A stretch of DNA of 64,000 bases, taken from Adiantum capillus-veneris. Taxonomy: Eukaryota; Streptophyta; Polypodiopsida; Polypodiales; Pteridaceae. Location: the NCBI GenBank assembly GCA_014529385.2, contig CM043959.1, forward strand, positions 87,304,529 to 87,368,528, given 5' to 3'. The notes under the pieces are model-generated. The model had not been told where the DNA came from. It saw nothing but the letters and a program-made list of their open reading frames with translations, and made no database searches. Position numbers and translations under genes: made by a program. Numbering within the stretch: the first letter of the stretch is position 1; each line of letters starts with the position of its first letter. This document shows, in pieces, positions 10,851 to 64,000 of this stretch.

Positions 10851-11761
10851 ACCGTTACGGTCCAAGGGAGTGGGGCCAAGCACTGGTCTCTGACCACGAC
10901 GCAATGTAGTCTTGCAGCGTAGGTACAACTGGCGCATAATATCATGCGTGTTGAAGTGTCGTACGTTGATTGGCAATCATTGCCATGCACGTTATGGGTG
11001 CTGACTTGTTAGACATTGAACGGGCCTAGGCGAAAGTTATAGTTAATAATGGCTAGTAGATGAACGGACGAGATCCCTTGCCCCACGACCCTAGACCTTG
11101 ACGGCTGGAAAGAACTCTGTTAAGAGATTGATTGAGGCAGAATCAAGGATTCAATCACTAGGAGAGTAGCTATACAGCTATATATATGGTGAATAATTCG
11201 AGCTTAAGGGCTACAACACAAGAAGAGCATATATAGAGGAATGCAAAATAAGATTCATAGCATATATGATGATACTGGTAGAATTTCATTTAGAAGGGTC
11301 TATGGTCTCATATCAGATAACAGTGTCTGCGTACACCATCTCATCCACAATTGCAAACAGATGGTATGATAATAACAGTAGTGGCGCCTCCAAAACCCCC
11401 ATATATCGGCATGTAGCAAAACAACACCTCTACAAGCATGCCCTGGTGAACATGATTGTCTATTCTAGTGCTCTACTAGGACTATCTTCACTAGGTGCTT
11501 GTTGCTGAGGCGATTTCTGCTGTTAGCAACATCAACTTGTCAAATGCCAACATATTGTGGCCTCAAAAACTCCAGACTTTGCGTGCACCTAGAATTTAAG
11601 CAATGGCAAACCAAGAGAAAAAACTTGTACTTGCACTCAAACCGTCCAAAAGATCTAGCAGCCTATGTCAACAACTGTAACCAACTCACCAACAGGACAC
11701 CATGTCAGGGTGGAAACTAAATGTAGAGAAAGATATGGGAGGTCAATCGTGTCCATGAGGA
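10851..11761. other. Unassigned sequence
   Basis: No recognisable gene. Short open frames occur on both strands without family motifs. This is downstream of the SWC6 stop codon in the gene's direction. Confidence 0.4.
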
Positions 11762-12127
11762 TCAGATAGAGCAAACATGCTCCATATCTATGCTCACAAT
11801 GCCAAAAGGCAACACAGTATAAATGTCCCGTGAGCGAGGAACCTTATCTGTCCTTGCAACATCCACGAATAAGGACCTCTCGATTTGGCAATAAAGCTGG
11901 AGCAATTGCTTGAGCAGCCTATCACCCTTAATATCTTCTGAGTGCAAACTTGGAAATCCCCTCTGGAACTCAGCAATGTCTAGGAAAAGTACATGCTGAT
12001 AGAACTTACGACCATTCGTAACAAGCGGATTGACAGCATTTGCAAGCTGATTCAAGTAATGCATCCTAACATATCCTTCCAACCACGCGTACAACAAAGA
12101 ATCTATTGCATTCCCTTTCCATGACAT
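11762..12127 (-). other. Coding-like open frame of 121 codons, unknown
   Basis: On the minus strand an ATG at 12127 opens 121 codons with ordinary amino-acid composition and no low-complexity sequence. I do not recognise the family. Upstream on the same strand (12128-12470) further coding-like stretches are broken by stops. The whole could be an exon or a decayed gene or transposon fragment. No splice sites were established. Confidence 0.25.
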
Positions 12128-12181
12128 TCAGAAGAATCAACAAGTATAAAGAACCTGCTCCTATAGGCAATAGATTCCTGC

Positions 12182-12259
12182 CAATAAAATTACTGCTGCT
12201 GTCATAATGGCAACACCTGTCAATAAAATTACTGCTGCTGTCATAATGGCAACACCTCC
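12182..12259. repeat. 39-bp tandem duplication
   Basis: The unit beginning CAATAAAATTACTGC and ending AACACCT occurs twice in a row (12182-12220 and 12221-12259), with changes only in the last bases. Confidence 0.95.
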
Positions 12260-12494
12260 TGACCAATCTCAACTGTCTAGGCATCCCGATGATTGTGCCT
12301 GCTAAACAAAGAATCCAACACGATCATCAGGAGCTTATGTAGACAATCCATGAAAAAATGGCAAGCTCCTTTTAGATCCAAAGCACATCTCCACCTCTTG
12401 CCACAAGGGGCACACCACGCAAAACTGCGATGCCTTGACAGGACATCTTTCACCGTCTCCTAAAGAGGATAGATACAAGGGATGGGATTATTAT

Positions 12495-12527
<33 letters not shown>
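12495..12527. repeat. Poly-G run of 33
   Basis: Thirty-three consecutive G bases on + (poly-C on the SWC6 sense strand), followed by GA repeats. Such runs are unusual and prone to assembly and sequencing error. Confidence 0.9.
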
Positions 12528-12528
<1 letters not shown>

Positions 12529-13284
12529 AGAGAGAGAGACCCGTTTAGGCTATCTTTATACAAGAGTACAATGACCATCAGGATTGACAACATGGGACAC
12601 TGACTCTGAGCCACCCAATAAAGGTGGAATCATTTCTAGTCTGACCAGATACAGTTTAAGAAAATGTCCAGGACAAACTCAAAAGAATTTATACACACAA
12701 GGCAGGGCAAAAACCACAAGGAAGCCCTCATTCCCTAGATCTAGAATTGAACCCACATGATAATCCAACGCGTATTCAAGGCATTTTGCCTAATTGTATG
12801 ACTAAATCTACACTACTAGTATTGTTATCTTCCGGTTTAGTGAAACTCATTCACATGCTATGAACTCAAAAATTATTAGGGGCCACCACGCATTTTTGAA
12901 CGCTTAGAACTTTGATAAACACTAGAAGACTGCAAATTTTTAACCACCTTCAAATCTTAATATCGAGTTTTCCATGTATGAACATCTATCATCTATCATA
13001 CCTACAAGACGCCAAGGAAAACTTACTAATCAAGATACGACAAAGGAACCAAATATTATTTTGAGCAGTGAAACTACTCCAGTATTGAAAAGATATCAGT
13101 GGCATACCATTGCATTGGTAGGAAATACAAAGAGGGTGGTTGGCTGAGAGTTAAGGCCCAAAAGGATGATTAAGTGGTGGCGAGGAGAATAGAGCAAGTG
13201 GGGCACTTGGGTTGGTGCCAAGCTCATAAGCTGCACATGACATTATGGCTGCTTGAACGCTTACATCCAAACACAATCAAGTGG

Positions 13285-13356
<72 letters not shown>

Positions 13357-14272
13357 ATGGTGTTTCAAGGGACCAACATACACAATCGGTACTTTCCTAG
13401 ACTCGGAAAAACCACCATGGCTTCAATATATCATTGACCTATGATGATGCAAGTGCCCACTGCCACATGCAAAATGAGGGAGGCAAAGGTAGGGAATCTT
13501 AACGCAGGCACACTCCTAACATGGAGAAGAAACAAAGAAAGATTTTTTTACGTCTATGAGAAACCAAAATCAGCCTACGAGACGAATGAAAAGTACATGG
13601 TTGTATGTCCTCCATCTATCAGTAAAGGACAAAAGATACAAAATAACCACATGATAGTGGAAGAAAACCTCTCAAGTGGACTGGGAGAAGGGTAAGGAAG
13701 GGTGTGGTGGAGGGGGGGATCCATGGGGGCTGTGATAAATGGGAGGGGGGATGGAGCGCTCTATCACTATGGGCATAGATGCATGTCTATATGCTCAGGA
13801 TAGTACAATCGTGAGACAATGTAACAATCTAGAGAGAGAGAGAGAGAGAGAGGAGGAGGATCTACGCCTCCCGGGTCGCCTTTCCAAAAAGAGCTGCGTC
13901 ATCCAATCAAGCACCAAAACAAGAACATAAACATGCTGTAGTTAACACTGTTATAACTCTTTAAAGATGTTGGATCCTTCATGTAAATACCATACCCCAT
14001 GTACACACGGTGTGGCCTTTCTAGCCCCATTTCCGATCCTCCCACGAGATACATTACCATTGCCTTGGTGTCAACTGTTTCAGTTTCCCATTTCCTGGTA
14101 ACTAAATGACCAGCCCAAAAAGGCTCCCAGGAGAAACACAGTCGTTTGATATCAATACGGTACGCCGAGCTATCGACTCCCACTCACCACAAAGGAGAAG
14201 CTCCTGCTGATGTCTTCACTCCAAACAACTATAACTGCGGAGCCCCATCATGCATGTTGAAGGCAGACTCAC
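12528..14272. other. 3' flank / possible 3' untranslated region of SWC6
   Basis: No separate gene is recognised. This stretch lies downstream of the SWC6 stop on its strand and may contain its 3' UTR. It holds a (CT)n tract at 13289-13353 and a short GA tract near 13834. The stop codon is followed at once by GTGAGT, which could be the donor of a 3' UTR intron. Confidence 0.45.
13289..13353. repeat. (CT)n microsatellite
   Basis: A CT tract of about 32 units. The Ser-Leu frames over it are artefacts. Confidence 0.96.
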
Positions 14273-56344
<42,072 letters not shown>

Positions 56345-56656
56345 GATCGTCTTGCTCTTGCGCAGAAGAGAGGACAGCTTGGCAGCAGAGCTTGTGTTCA
56401 ATGTTGCGAATTCTCGAGTCTCTACTATTAAGCCTATGAGATCTACAGACCGTTTACATCCCGCTATTTATTTAGGCTGGATACACACTGCCTATATCCC
56501 TGCCCGTCCAAAACTATCCCTGCCCGTCAGTTTTGGGGACGGGCGGGCATGTGTTGCACTAACCACTTTTTGTTTTTAACAAGTGATAAAATCACAAGGC
56601 CTGCCGCTTAGGTGAGTTAATACGCAAAGTGAAGAAAAGAAAGAGATCCACTTCTG

Positions 56657-56684
<28 letters not shown>
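56345..56684 (-). promoter_or_regulatory. SWC6 5' flank with TATA-like motif
   Basis: On the minus strand TAAATAAATAG lies at 56464-56475, some 120-130 bp before the ATG and at a plausible promoter distance. A CT tract lies at 56657-56685. No upstream in-frame ATG precedes the start codon within the open frame. Confidence 0.35.
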
Positions 56685-56688
<4 letters not shown>

Positions 56689-56880
56689 TTGAAGTTGAGG
56701 TCGAGCACGTTGAGCTTGCTGTTGTAATTAGCATGGGCTGCTGGAATTTCTCCTTCAAAGTTCCCAAGTTCATGATCGCCATTGTGGGGAGTGGGTCTGT
56801 GAAGGCATTGAAGGTGAGTGGAAAGCCCCCCAAGTTGCAGAATCGGATGACAAAAACTGCTAGGAAGATCCGGGAGCGCT
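56685..56880 (-). pseudogene. Possible leucine-rich-repeat fragment
   Basis: The minus strand reads E-L-G-N-F-E-G-E-I-P-A-A-H-A-N-Y-N-S, followed by K-L-N-V-L-D-L-N-F-N-V. The G-E-I-P and L-x-V-L-D-L-x-x-N spacing is like plant extracellular leucine-rich repeats. Before it, L-G-G-L-S-T-H-L-Q-C-L may be another, degraded repeat. Only about 65 codons are readable and stops lie beyond, so it looks like a gene fragment. Overlapping frames of similar length on both strands make this tentative. Confidence 0.35.
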
Positions 56881-56929
56881 TGTTGTTGGCCAAGCTTAGG
56901 TGTAAGAGGGAGTTAAACAGGAGCTGAAT

Positions 56930-59477
56930 GGAGAAGGAATAGTACTAGACGGGACGTTATTGACGGAGAAATCCAGCTGCACCAGCTACAGGGTAGGCCA
57001 GAGCAAGAATTTCCAATTACGCTTTGTATCTACATAATCTGGCTAGGCCTATATTATTGGAAAAACAAAAAAACTGCAATCATTATCTTTGTCATATGGC
57101 ACTTACTCTACCTAATGGCTTCATAGCAAAAATCAATAGTATTTGTCTTTAAATTCCTTTAAATCTTCAAGCTAAAAGATCAAGATTTAGAAGGAGAAAT
57201 AAACGCTACAAGAGAAGTTGGTTACTTGCCAAACACCCTCTCTTTATATAAGAAGGGACAAAAGATTTTTGACCTTCCAATCCATGAGGCTTTTCATCTC
57301 CTAATTGTCAGCTTCCACTTTTCATTTTGTAGATGTTTCTACTGGTTTTTTATTTTTTTGGCACTAATTACCAATTATTATCCAACGATCCAGACGTGGC
57401 ACCTTGATCCAAGCCTATTTCTTTAAGGCTTTACTTGTATGAGGGGAAGGTTTTACTTAAACGGATTTTCTTCTTAAGACTTAAGTTTCTGAGTGCCTGA
57501 TGGAGCAGATGGCATTACAGCTAGCTCATATGAGGTTTGTCTCAGGTCATATAAATTTGAGAAGGGCTCGAATTCAACGAAGGGCTCGACAAAGAAGATA
57601 CTGGAAAGGCTTTAATTAAGAAGGATGTTACTTTACAATGTCAATGTCGTGTTACTGGCATAACTCAATTCACAAGTATATCTCATCCTCCCTACTAGAC
57701 ACCTCGCAAAGGTTGGGTAGAAGGGATCTTCCCGAGCTTCATCGCACCCAACTTGCATGCTATGGAAAAGCAAATTACATTTGATGCACCCACCAAACTT
57801 CTCCCATAAGTTAGGCGGTACCTCTTGCTTTGTGTGGATGTAGAGGATGGCTTCTTTGATCTGGCTGAAATGTCAGGCGCTTGATCTTGGCCCTTATCTC
57901 CGCTAGATGGTACATCTTCTCTTGCTTCTCCTTTTCCTTGACCAAAGCTTGGAGATGGTACATTTTCAGTTGCTTTCCCCTTTCCCTTTTGGTTGTTTCT
58001 AATCCCAGCTTCAGAGGTACATCAAGATGGTCGAATGCCTACAGGAGCCTTTGTCACCCATTTAGGAGACCGCGGGAAGATAACACTCATATGATTGCAT
58101 TTGGATTGTTAGATGTCATTTGTAGTGAAATACTTACCCAGAGGTTGATTGCCCTTCTCTACTACATCCTGAGATTATTTCTACAAACTTGAAGCAATAC
58201 GTCCGTGTTTTGAATAATTGATGTTGCTTTGTGGCACACTCCTGCATAGAGGAGCTTGGTAGCTTTTATCATCAGATCATAATGAAAGAATTTGATCGTG
58301 TGATTTTTATGGTCTAGACACTCGATGAAATAGCACATTCCATATCGGCACCAGCTAGGTACATCCTTCACGCCTGCAAGACAAGTGGAATCAAACGCCA
58401 ACTCAAGGTCTCAAGTTCCTTCTCTCTCAATCAGTTCTCATAGTGGTTGTATGCAAAGTCGTCTACGTCTCTGCACCTTCATCAAGAATAATATTGTCCT
58501 GCTCATTGTTATCATAGGGTATACATCATCAACAACAACATTTGAGGAAGGAACATTATCAAAATCATTCAAAACACTCCCATTGACATAAAAAGAATCA
58601 TAAATATTTGCACCTTCATCAAAATTATTGTCCTGCTTATTGTTATCATCGACTGGTCTCTTTGTCACGCTTGATATGGGTGATGGGCTCACCCTCGTTT
58701 ATCCTTCCATGGACATTTGGCACTTCACAACAGGTTATCATCCATATCTTCGTTGAACCATAGACTCTTACGCTTGCAGCTTCGCTAATTAGTCCCTCGT
58801 ATGCTAGGATAGCTACTTGCTTACCTTCACTTTGACCCTCCCTGACCCTCAATCCAGACGCTTCAACCCATCCAGGCAGAGCATTTTTTTGTTGTGCCTT
58901 CCTCATTGCAGCACTTGTTCTCGTTGCTCCCACTGCCCAACATTATCATGGCCCTATACATTGGCCCCCCCTTGCGTTGAGAATAGGCCGTGTCTAATTT
59001 GTCCAGTGCCTACCACGTCAATGTTGTTGCTCACCAATGTTACCCTGTCTCCTGCTTACTTATATGACTATACTGCAAAGGAGAGTAGCAAATGGAGGCA
59101 TGTAGCATGCCGTAGCCCCACACACGCACAATTCCACATAGTGAGATAGACACTTAGCTATGGAAGCTCTCGTGTAAGAGATAGAGAGAGAGGTTGCAGA
59201 CGAAGTCGACCATGTCGAACACATGAGAGAGGGAGAGAAGACGCCTGTAGTGCTGAAGGCAACAGACAGTCGGCTTCACGTAGAGAGAGAGGAAATAGTT
59301 CACTTGCTTCACAACAAAGAGAGAGAAAGAGAGAGAGAATAATTAATTGATTCTCTCCATCCCACTACTTTCACACGATAGTCCACCAGAGCTACTCAAG
59401 AACCCACCACTCACAATCATAACTTTCTCTCGAGTGCTCAGTATAGCACTCACCAATCAAATTTCCTTTTTCAAAAA
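56930..59477. other. Unassigned sequence upstream of SWC6
   Basis: No recognised gene. Short frames at 57881-58192 (+) and 58646-58933 (-) show no family features. A sequence of about 35 bp containing ATTGTCCTGCT(C/T)ATTGTTATCAT occurs twice (near 58494 and 58627). GA-rich stretches occur at 59180-59340. Confidence 0.4.
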
Positions 59478-61080
59478 CATTATTTCTATTTTTAGCCGGC
59501 CAAAAAGAGAAGCCATCTCTATGGTCATTGACCATAGAAAGGATTTTGGACTGAAAGCATGAAATGTTTCACTTCCTATTTCAAAACTTAGACACTTTTA
59601 ATGTCCATCATTAGATTTACATACTAGTCATCTAAATGAGTTAACACTAGGTTGGTAATGGGACACTTTTATGTCCTGTTAAGTGACCATTTTCCTTGAA
59701 TTATGTCAAGAGTTTCAAAATGGATTTTGAGGTGCTATCTATCTAGAAAGTTGTCTCATGAGCTGAAAAAAATTGGACATTTTTTTGGAATATCAATTCC
59801 ATCTTTAACCTTGTCCTTGCACAACATTTCACAACCTAAACTGTGTGAAAAAACGGGTCCTGTTTTTGGCTTTTTTCAACTTTTTGCAACTATATCACTC
59901 TAGAATTCATGTTTGTGAGGTCTATAATGCTAGAGAACTATCTTTAGTAGTCCTCAACATGTCATGATGCTTCTAGGGAGAAATAAATGTTAAAGTTGTA
60001 AGTTATGACCAAATTACAAAAATTGTCAAATCCTGTTTTTTAGCAAATTTTAGCTCTTCTATGATTTTTTTGGTGACTTTCATGATATCCAAATGCAGTT
60101 TTGATTTTCTATATCGCATATTGTAACATAAAGCTAATATTCCTTGAGTTTTGGGGTACCTAATACCCTATTTTGCATAGTAGACAATGATGGTTGATTT
60201 TTTCAATTATAGAAGAAAATGAAACATTCTAGTATATCAAGTATAGCTTTTTCAATATTGTTAGTTTCTTGTGACAACTACATGCATTTTGTAGGTAGTA
60301 AGCATATCTAGTCATAAGGATCAAATTTGGCTAGATATTGAATAGTTTCTATGGGATTCTACAACACATAATGTTGAACCCAGTTTTTTCATGTTTGCTG
60401 TATTTAGCACTTCATCTTTGTCCCCAAGATTCCCCTTGGTAAGAGATGTATTATTCTTTTGACATGCTCCATGGCTCCTTATGAACCTAAAGGACAATAG
60501 GGAACTAATAAAACATGCATATATTATTTGTATTGAGCGTGGCTATGGAAACTTTGATGATAGGTTTGCAGAATGGTAAAAATTCAACTTTTTTGTACCT
60601 ATTTCTTTTGGCAAAACAAAAAATAGTGAGTGAGAAGAAATCATATGTTCTGATCACCAACCCATTGAAGTTAACTAGGGAATTTATCTCAAGTCCTACA
60701 AAAATCCCTAATCTTATTTTTATGCAACAAAACGTAAGAAATGACTGTTTTGATGAAAATGTACTGGTCCATCAACTTTGGAGGCTTGGTGTGACCAAAA
60801 GATGAGAAATTTTACAAGTTTCTTATTTTTTCCATGTGTAGTAGGCCTTGAACTATAACCTCATGAAAGGATTTTACAAAATGAGTGGATCTACTATGGT
60901 TTTGGAGGTTTTTTTCAAAACCCTGAAAGGACACTTTTATGTCCTGTAACGTTACCAACCTAGTGTTAACTATCTTATTTCAACCAATCAACATTTTTGG
61001 CCTATCCAAAAATGCTTGAAAAGACAACTCATTTTTTTTTCCTATTTTAGTCAGCAAAAAGAGAAAGCATCTCTATAGCC
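59478..61080. repeat. Diverged direct repeats flanking a TIR element
   Basis: 59478-59530 and 61030-61080 share CTATTTTAG..., CAAAAAGAGAA and GCATCTCTAT-type blocks in the same order. A CCAATCAA word lies before each. The TIR element sits between them. This may be an old tandem duplication. Confidence 0.4.
59645..60965. mobile_element. 1.3-kb TIR element with TTAA target duplication
   Basis: Ends CACTAGGTTGGTAATG (59645) and its complement at 60965 (CACTAGGTTGGTAACG on the other strand) form 16-bp terminal inverted repeats with one mismatch. TTAA occurs directly outside both ends (59641-59644 and 60966-60969). Just inside each end is GGACACTTTTATGTCC, a short stem. The interior is AT-rich without a transposase. 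The TTAA duplication points to a piggyBac-like origin; the CACTA start would instead suggest CACTA, whose duplication is normally 3 bp. Confidence 0.72.
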
Positions 61081-61460
61081 TATGCCCTTTGGACATGCCA
61101 AAAAGTGAGGCAAAAAATATCTCATGTTGTTACCCTATTGGTTTGATGCCAGTACTGGTTGAGCTAGCCAAAGTCAATCCCGCCCTTGTATGGTCAAGGG
61201 GTTAAGATTGCCTAAATCTTGGGTGCGGTTGCAACCCTTTTTTTGCAGCCAATTACACTATGCCAACTATCTTCCACATCTAATGCCCAAGCTTGGGCGG
61301 CGTTGTGTAAGTAGTCTTACAAAACGTTAGGTGCCCAAATATGGCTAGGAATGGTGGGAACCACTATAGTCTTAGGTGCCTTTTTGGTTTTAAAATAAAA
61401 ATTTTCCATTTTGATTGGTTGAATGGGATATGAACTAGTAGAAGCGGATGGGAAGGGGCA
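61081..61460. other. Unassigned sequence
   Basis: No gene or repeat unit is recognised between the direct repeat and the compound microsatellite. Confidence 0.4.
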
Positions 61461-61461
61461 T

Positions 61462-61465
<4 letters not shown>

Positions 61466-61553
<88 letters not shown>

Positions 61554-61565
61554 AGAGAGAGAGAG
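61466..61565. repeat. (GT)n-(GA)n compound microsatellite
   Basis: GT tract to about 61504, then GA with one ATGG interruption to 61565. Same structure as 9975-10057. Confidence 0.96.
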
Positions 61566-61599
61566 GTTAAATAGTGCTTGAGGTAAGGAAAAGAAGAAT

Positions 61600-61876
61600 C
61601 CATCCTAAGGAATACATGATTAACATGATGGGCCAAATTGTTTTATATTCTTTTGAACATTGGTGGCACTCATAGAGATACAAAGTCAAGACAAGCATGC
61701 CAAGTACCTAGAAGAGCACAAAAAATTTGAGGAGATTTGTAAGACCGTTGGGACTCAATCATGCAACTTTCCACCCAACCTCACCATATATAGGCTCCTA
61801 GCCTGCTAAAATGGCACTGCTTGACCGCATGTGAGTCTTGGCCCTTGGCTTGCCCGGTCTTACCCTAGGCCTGACA
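61600..61876 (-). repeat. Gypsy-like LTR fragment (minus)
   Basis: Ends on + in GGCCTGACA at 61876, followed by TTACTCCCCCATTGG. On the minus strand this is a polypurine tract (CCAATGGGGGAGTAA) directly before TGTCAGGCC. The minus strand has TATATATGG near 61786-61793 as a TATA box. The far end was not located. Confidence 0.5.
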
Positions 61877-62040
61877 TTACTCCCCCATTGGAGAAGCGTT
61901 TTCGTCCTCAAAAACAAAAGTGGTGATATCTTCATAAGAACACTAATGTTTTCTATAGTGGTACCTTCATGGATGCGTTTGACCAAGATATGGTTCAGTA
62001 GGAGGTTCAATAAAATCAAGAAGAGTATCTTGATTGTTCA
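61877..62040 (-). pseudogene. End of a gypsy pol reading frame
   Basis: On the minus strand just before the polypurine tract a frame ends F-E-D-E-N-A-S-P-M-G-E and a stop, typical of the last residues of gypsy pol. Upstream is D-F-I-E-P-P-T. The rest is absent. Confidence 0.4.
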
Positions 62041-62085
62041 CATTGCTGTCCCTTTGCAACCATCCTGTGTAACTGGCCCATATTC

Positions 62086-62155
62086 CACACACGATATACA
62101 TGGTTCACCCAATGTGGGCTACGTCCACAAGAAAGCAACCACTTAATGGCTTTTG
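62086..62155 (-). repeat. Fragment of a copia-A-type LTR, inverted
   Basis: ACGATATACATGGTTCACCC and AATGTGGGCTACGTCCAC, AACCACTTAATGGCTTTT are the reverse complement of the central block of the copia A LTRs (near 4200-4255 and 8886-8945). Only this block is present. Confidence 0.7.
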
Positions 62156-64000
62156 TACTTCAAACTAGAAGTAGGTCGTCAACGTAGCGTATAAACTTTA
62201 TCGAGAACTCACTTGAGTGTGCTAAACGAGTTATCACAACAAAGATGTACCCCAAAAAGTACCTTTTATCTCTTTCCAAGCATTAGCAATGCTTAAGTCC
62301 TTGACTTGTTAGCATTTCGCATCAGTAGACAACCCCACCATAACTAGTGTTCAAGGTTGAGAACCCGACTTGACATGAAGAGATTGAACTTAGTCGCAAA
62401 CATGCTTTACCTTAAGGTAAGCAAAGTCCAACTAGAGAGATACTTGCTTTCTAATTGGATTGCTTGGTGCTAACATATGTGCTTAGCATATCCTTTAGCA
62501 CAAGATTATTTACACTCATAATTTGTTTATCCTCTTTGGATACATGACAGTATTGAGGTGTGTTTCCTCACCGTTTGTAGACAGTCTTCCAAAATGACTA
62601 GTAAACAAGGATCAAGTGCCTCACAACATCTTGGTTATCTTAAAAGATCCACAAGCACCCAAACCAAGGTATGATCTCTATTGGTGATTGTTAGATCTAT
62701 GTCATGAATGTGCACACCGCTCCAAATCAACCTTTGCTAAACACTAGGGTCCATAACGCCTAGTGTGCATGCATTTACCAAAAACAAATCCGAACGTGCA
62801 TAGCCATGATTGTACTTGCCAATACTTATGGCTTATATGATGCTCTAAGTGGGATAGTTCTGAAAGGAAACTAAATACTTTCTACTACAATCTTTTGCAA
62901 GCCTTGCTGATATGTTTGAACCATAATAGAATGTGAAACATACTTCACTTCTAGGTACAAACAATGAAAAAATTTCATTAACAACACATACCTTTGCTAT
63001 GTGCATAAGCCTTGCTATATGCATAAACAACCATCTATTAATGTTGTTTAGCAACACTTGTAACCTTAACAAGTCGTTCTAAGTACTAATGGGCACCAAT
63101 GTCAGTCTCGAAGACTCATATTCTCCACATGTGGAACATGTCTTAGATAAGGATGTCCGTAAGAAGAACGTCCTTTAAGTACGAGATGTACTTGTGTGTG
63201 GAGGTAACTGCAAACACTCTGCGACGTGAGTGAGAGGGACCCTCATTAACCTTGCTCCACACTAACTAAACCGAGCTCCATGAGTTCCTGAACCATGTTG
63301 CACACCGTGTGACTAACAGCATGTGCCAAACAAACCCTACCATGTAGGTCTATAACTATTGCAATAGGGAATGAAACCAGGACGGTATCTTAATGAACAA
63401 TGAAGAGAGAAAATGATAGGTTGCCAAAGTGGTTCCTGAAACACTGCTTTCCCAAAATGCAATGCATTTACATGACCTTGTCGTGTGGAGGAAAGCCTTC
63501 TAGCTTATGCGTCCTTCTTACAAACAAACTTATGCGGAAATAAAACTTAACCAAAAACATAAACTTACGATGAGGTACCTCGACACATGTTAGAAGCCTT
63601 GCTTCTAATTAAATATGTCAAAGCACTTTGCTTTGCATAGCAGGTAATCCTTTCCAAATTAAATGTTTAAATATAGAAAAACAAGAGAAACTTGAAATTG
63701 TCTAACCTTATTGCCCTGTTGTGGCTAGTTGTCCGGCTAGTTTCCCTGAACATCTTTTTGAGAGTAATTTATAGCCTGATTTTGTTGTCTGTGTTGGAAG
63801 CTGACTTGTAGCCATATCTTCGGTTAGAGTGAGAGCTGTCATATATTCCGTATATGCCCTCTTAGTTTGTGTTAGACTGACACTGAGTAAAGTAATTGAT
63901 AAACACATTGCAAAGTCCCCCAAGTTCGTATGATGATAGCATATTCCAAACTTTAAAAGCAACTATGCAATATGTCTTAACCAAAAAGCCTTGCTGCATA
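62156..64000. other. Unassigned sequence
   Basis: No coding family, LTR pair or other repeat was recognised. Open frames are short (up to 84 codons) and lack motifs. Confidence 0.4.

Noticed and set aside
59645-60965. A CACTA transposon
   Set aside because: The ends do read CACTA and TAGTG, but the flanks share four bases (TTAA) and no shared 3-bp duplication is present, so I favour a TTAA-type element. I keep this as the main alternative.

Overview
The window looks like nuclear DNA of a land plant with a large, repeat-rich genome. A fern, lycophyte or gymnosperm would fit, but the sequence alone does not settle which. The evidence is spliced plant exons, plant-type Ty3/gypsy chromoviruses and Ty1/copia elements primed by initiator-Met tRNA, long CT/GA and GT microsatellites, and almost no gene content.

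The one host gene I can support well is a SWC6/SEF-like (ZNHIT1-type) subunit of the SWR1 chromatin-remodelling complex, on the minus strand. Its four coding exons lie at 56344-56243, 15220-15118, 14662-14553 and 14476-14273. They join in phase to a 172-residue protein with a complete C-terminal HIT zinc finger. Introns 2 and 3 are short (455 and 76 nt). Intron 1 is about 41.0 kb (15221-56242) and is almost entirely filled with nested LTR retrotransposons.

Layout. 1-3527: no recognised gene; a 136-bp GC-rich hairpin and a CT/TG microsatellite. 3528-9643: a solo gypsy LTR (TSD TATGG) split by a decayed copia element (3641-9084). 9649-14272: 3' flank of SWC6, with a foldback element, a 33-nt poly-G run and a weak coding-like stretch. 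14273-15220: SWC6 exons 4 to 2. 15221-56242: intron 1, holding (i) an LTR plus PBS remnant split by a gypsy element with TSD CTTGG (16813-22489); (ii) a minus-strand gypsy fragment split by a plus-strand gypsy element with TSD AAAGT and telomere-like repeats in its LTRs (23065-29976); (iii) minus- and plus-strand gypsy remnants (30010-33510); (iv) a four-level nest at 33511-52893, in which a gypsy LTR contains gypsy element E (TSD GAGAG), which contains a truncated copia element, whose own LTR contains an 8.7-kb gypsy element (TSD GAGAG); (v) a 2.8-kb LTR element without gag or pol (52948-55774, TSD CTATC). 56243-56344: SWC6 exon 1 and its start. 56345-64000: promoter-proximal DNA, a possible leucine-rich-repeat fragment, a 1.3-kb TTAA-flanked terminal-inverted-repeat element, a compound microsatellite and LTR-element scraps.

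Every retrotransposon pol I could read is interrupted by stops, frameshifts or deletions, so none looks autonomous. The order of insertions can be read from target-site duplications. The main biological point is that a small, conserved chromatin gene appears to be kept intact across a 41-kb intron that has become a transposon graveyard.
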